Both the position numbers and the translations under genes were made by a program. Below, in pieces: positions 63,180 to 64,000 of a DNA stretch of 64,000 nt. The DNA comes from Desulfobaculum bizertense DSM 18034 (lineage in GTDB: Bacteria > Desulfobacterota > Desulfovibrionia > Desulfovibrionales > Desulfovibrionaceae), in assembly GCF_900167065.1 (NCBI RefSeq), contig NZ_FUYA01000001.1:558001-622000 (forward strand), written 5' to 3'. The stretch's first letter is position 1, and every line of letters starts with the position of its first letter. Below the pieces are notes generated by a model. It was given only the letters and a program-made list of their open reading frames with translations, had not been told where the DNA came from and did no database searches.

Positions 63180-64000
<821 letters not shown>

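Overview
The window reads as a chromosomal segment of a sulfate-reducing deltaproteobacterium of the Desulfovibrionales type. The evidence is dsrC (5503-5820), a Cys-type CcmE with a compact Ccm cytochrome c maturation operon (57719-62975), a selenocysteine tRNA, Gram-negative heptose/LPS genes and Desulfovibrio-like household gene order. I see no transposase, integrase, phage genes or CRISPR array.

Layout. 1-5500: end of an unknown gene, a MoaE-like gene, a large membrane TPR protein with a retroviral-type CCHC zinc knuckle, and a Ste24-type M48 protease. 5500-9870: dsrC, a YcaO-TPR protein coupled to a methyltransferase, tRNA-Gly/tRNA-Cys/tRNA-Gly, and a DUF364 protein. 10080-16140: dksA, an NFACT protein, phoH, a 7TM-HD (PgpH-type) protein and ybeY. 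16860-20380: argF-argG-argH. 21013-24546: a divergent bL17-like paralogue, infA, selC, a 30-codon membrane ORF and ftsH. 24548-32904: folP, cdaA, cdaR, glmM, galU, priA, a TauE-type permease and DUF2905. 32940-44900: Smr protein, DUF4389, MATE pump, a solute-binding protein fused to a degenerate cytidine-deaminase-like domain, glucokinase, an Rrf2 regulator, DEAD-box helicase, ArsS-like radical SAM plus DJ-1/PfpI, a CBS protein and a diguanylate cyclase. 44980-53192: ArnT-like transferase, PAP2, VanZ, a GAF/sigma-54 activator, a 44-codon ORF, a YfgM-like protein, proA and nadD. 53780-57698: two heptosyltransferases, gmhB and a CNNM/CBS transporter. 57719-62975: ccmE-F-A-B-C-D and a TPR protein. 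63700-end: start of guaB.

Five copies of a 400-500 bp mosaic element made of successive perfect hairpins lie directly 3' of, and in the same orientation as, a gene (3197, 5424 reverse, 16140, 20400, 53196). Stem sequences differ between copies, but both arms change together, so pairing is preserved. This is the strongest structure not explained by ordinary annotation.

Functional links: CdaA, CdaR and GlmM with the PgpH-type protein suggest c-di-AMP signalling tied to cell-wall precursor supply. The Ccm operon would supply multihaem cytochromes. gmhB and two GT9 enzymes build inner core LPS, and ArnT/PAP2 may modify lipid A phosphates. All functional calls rest on reading motifs by eye; no database search was possible.
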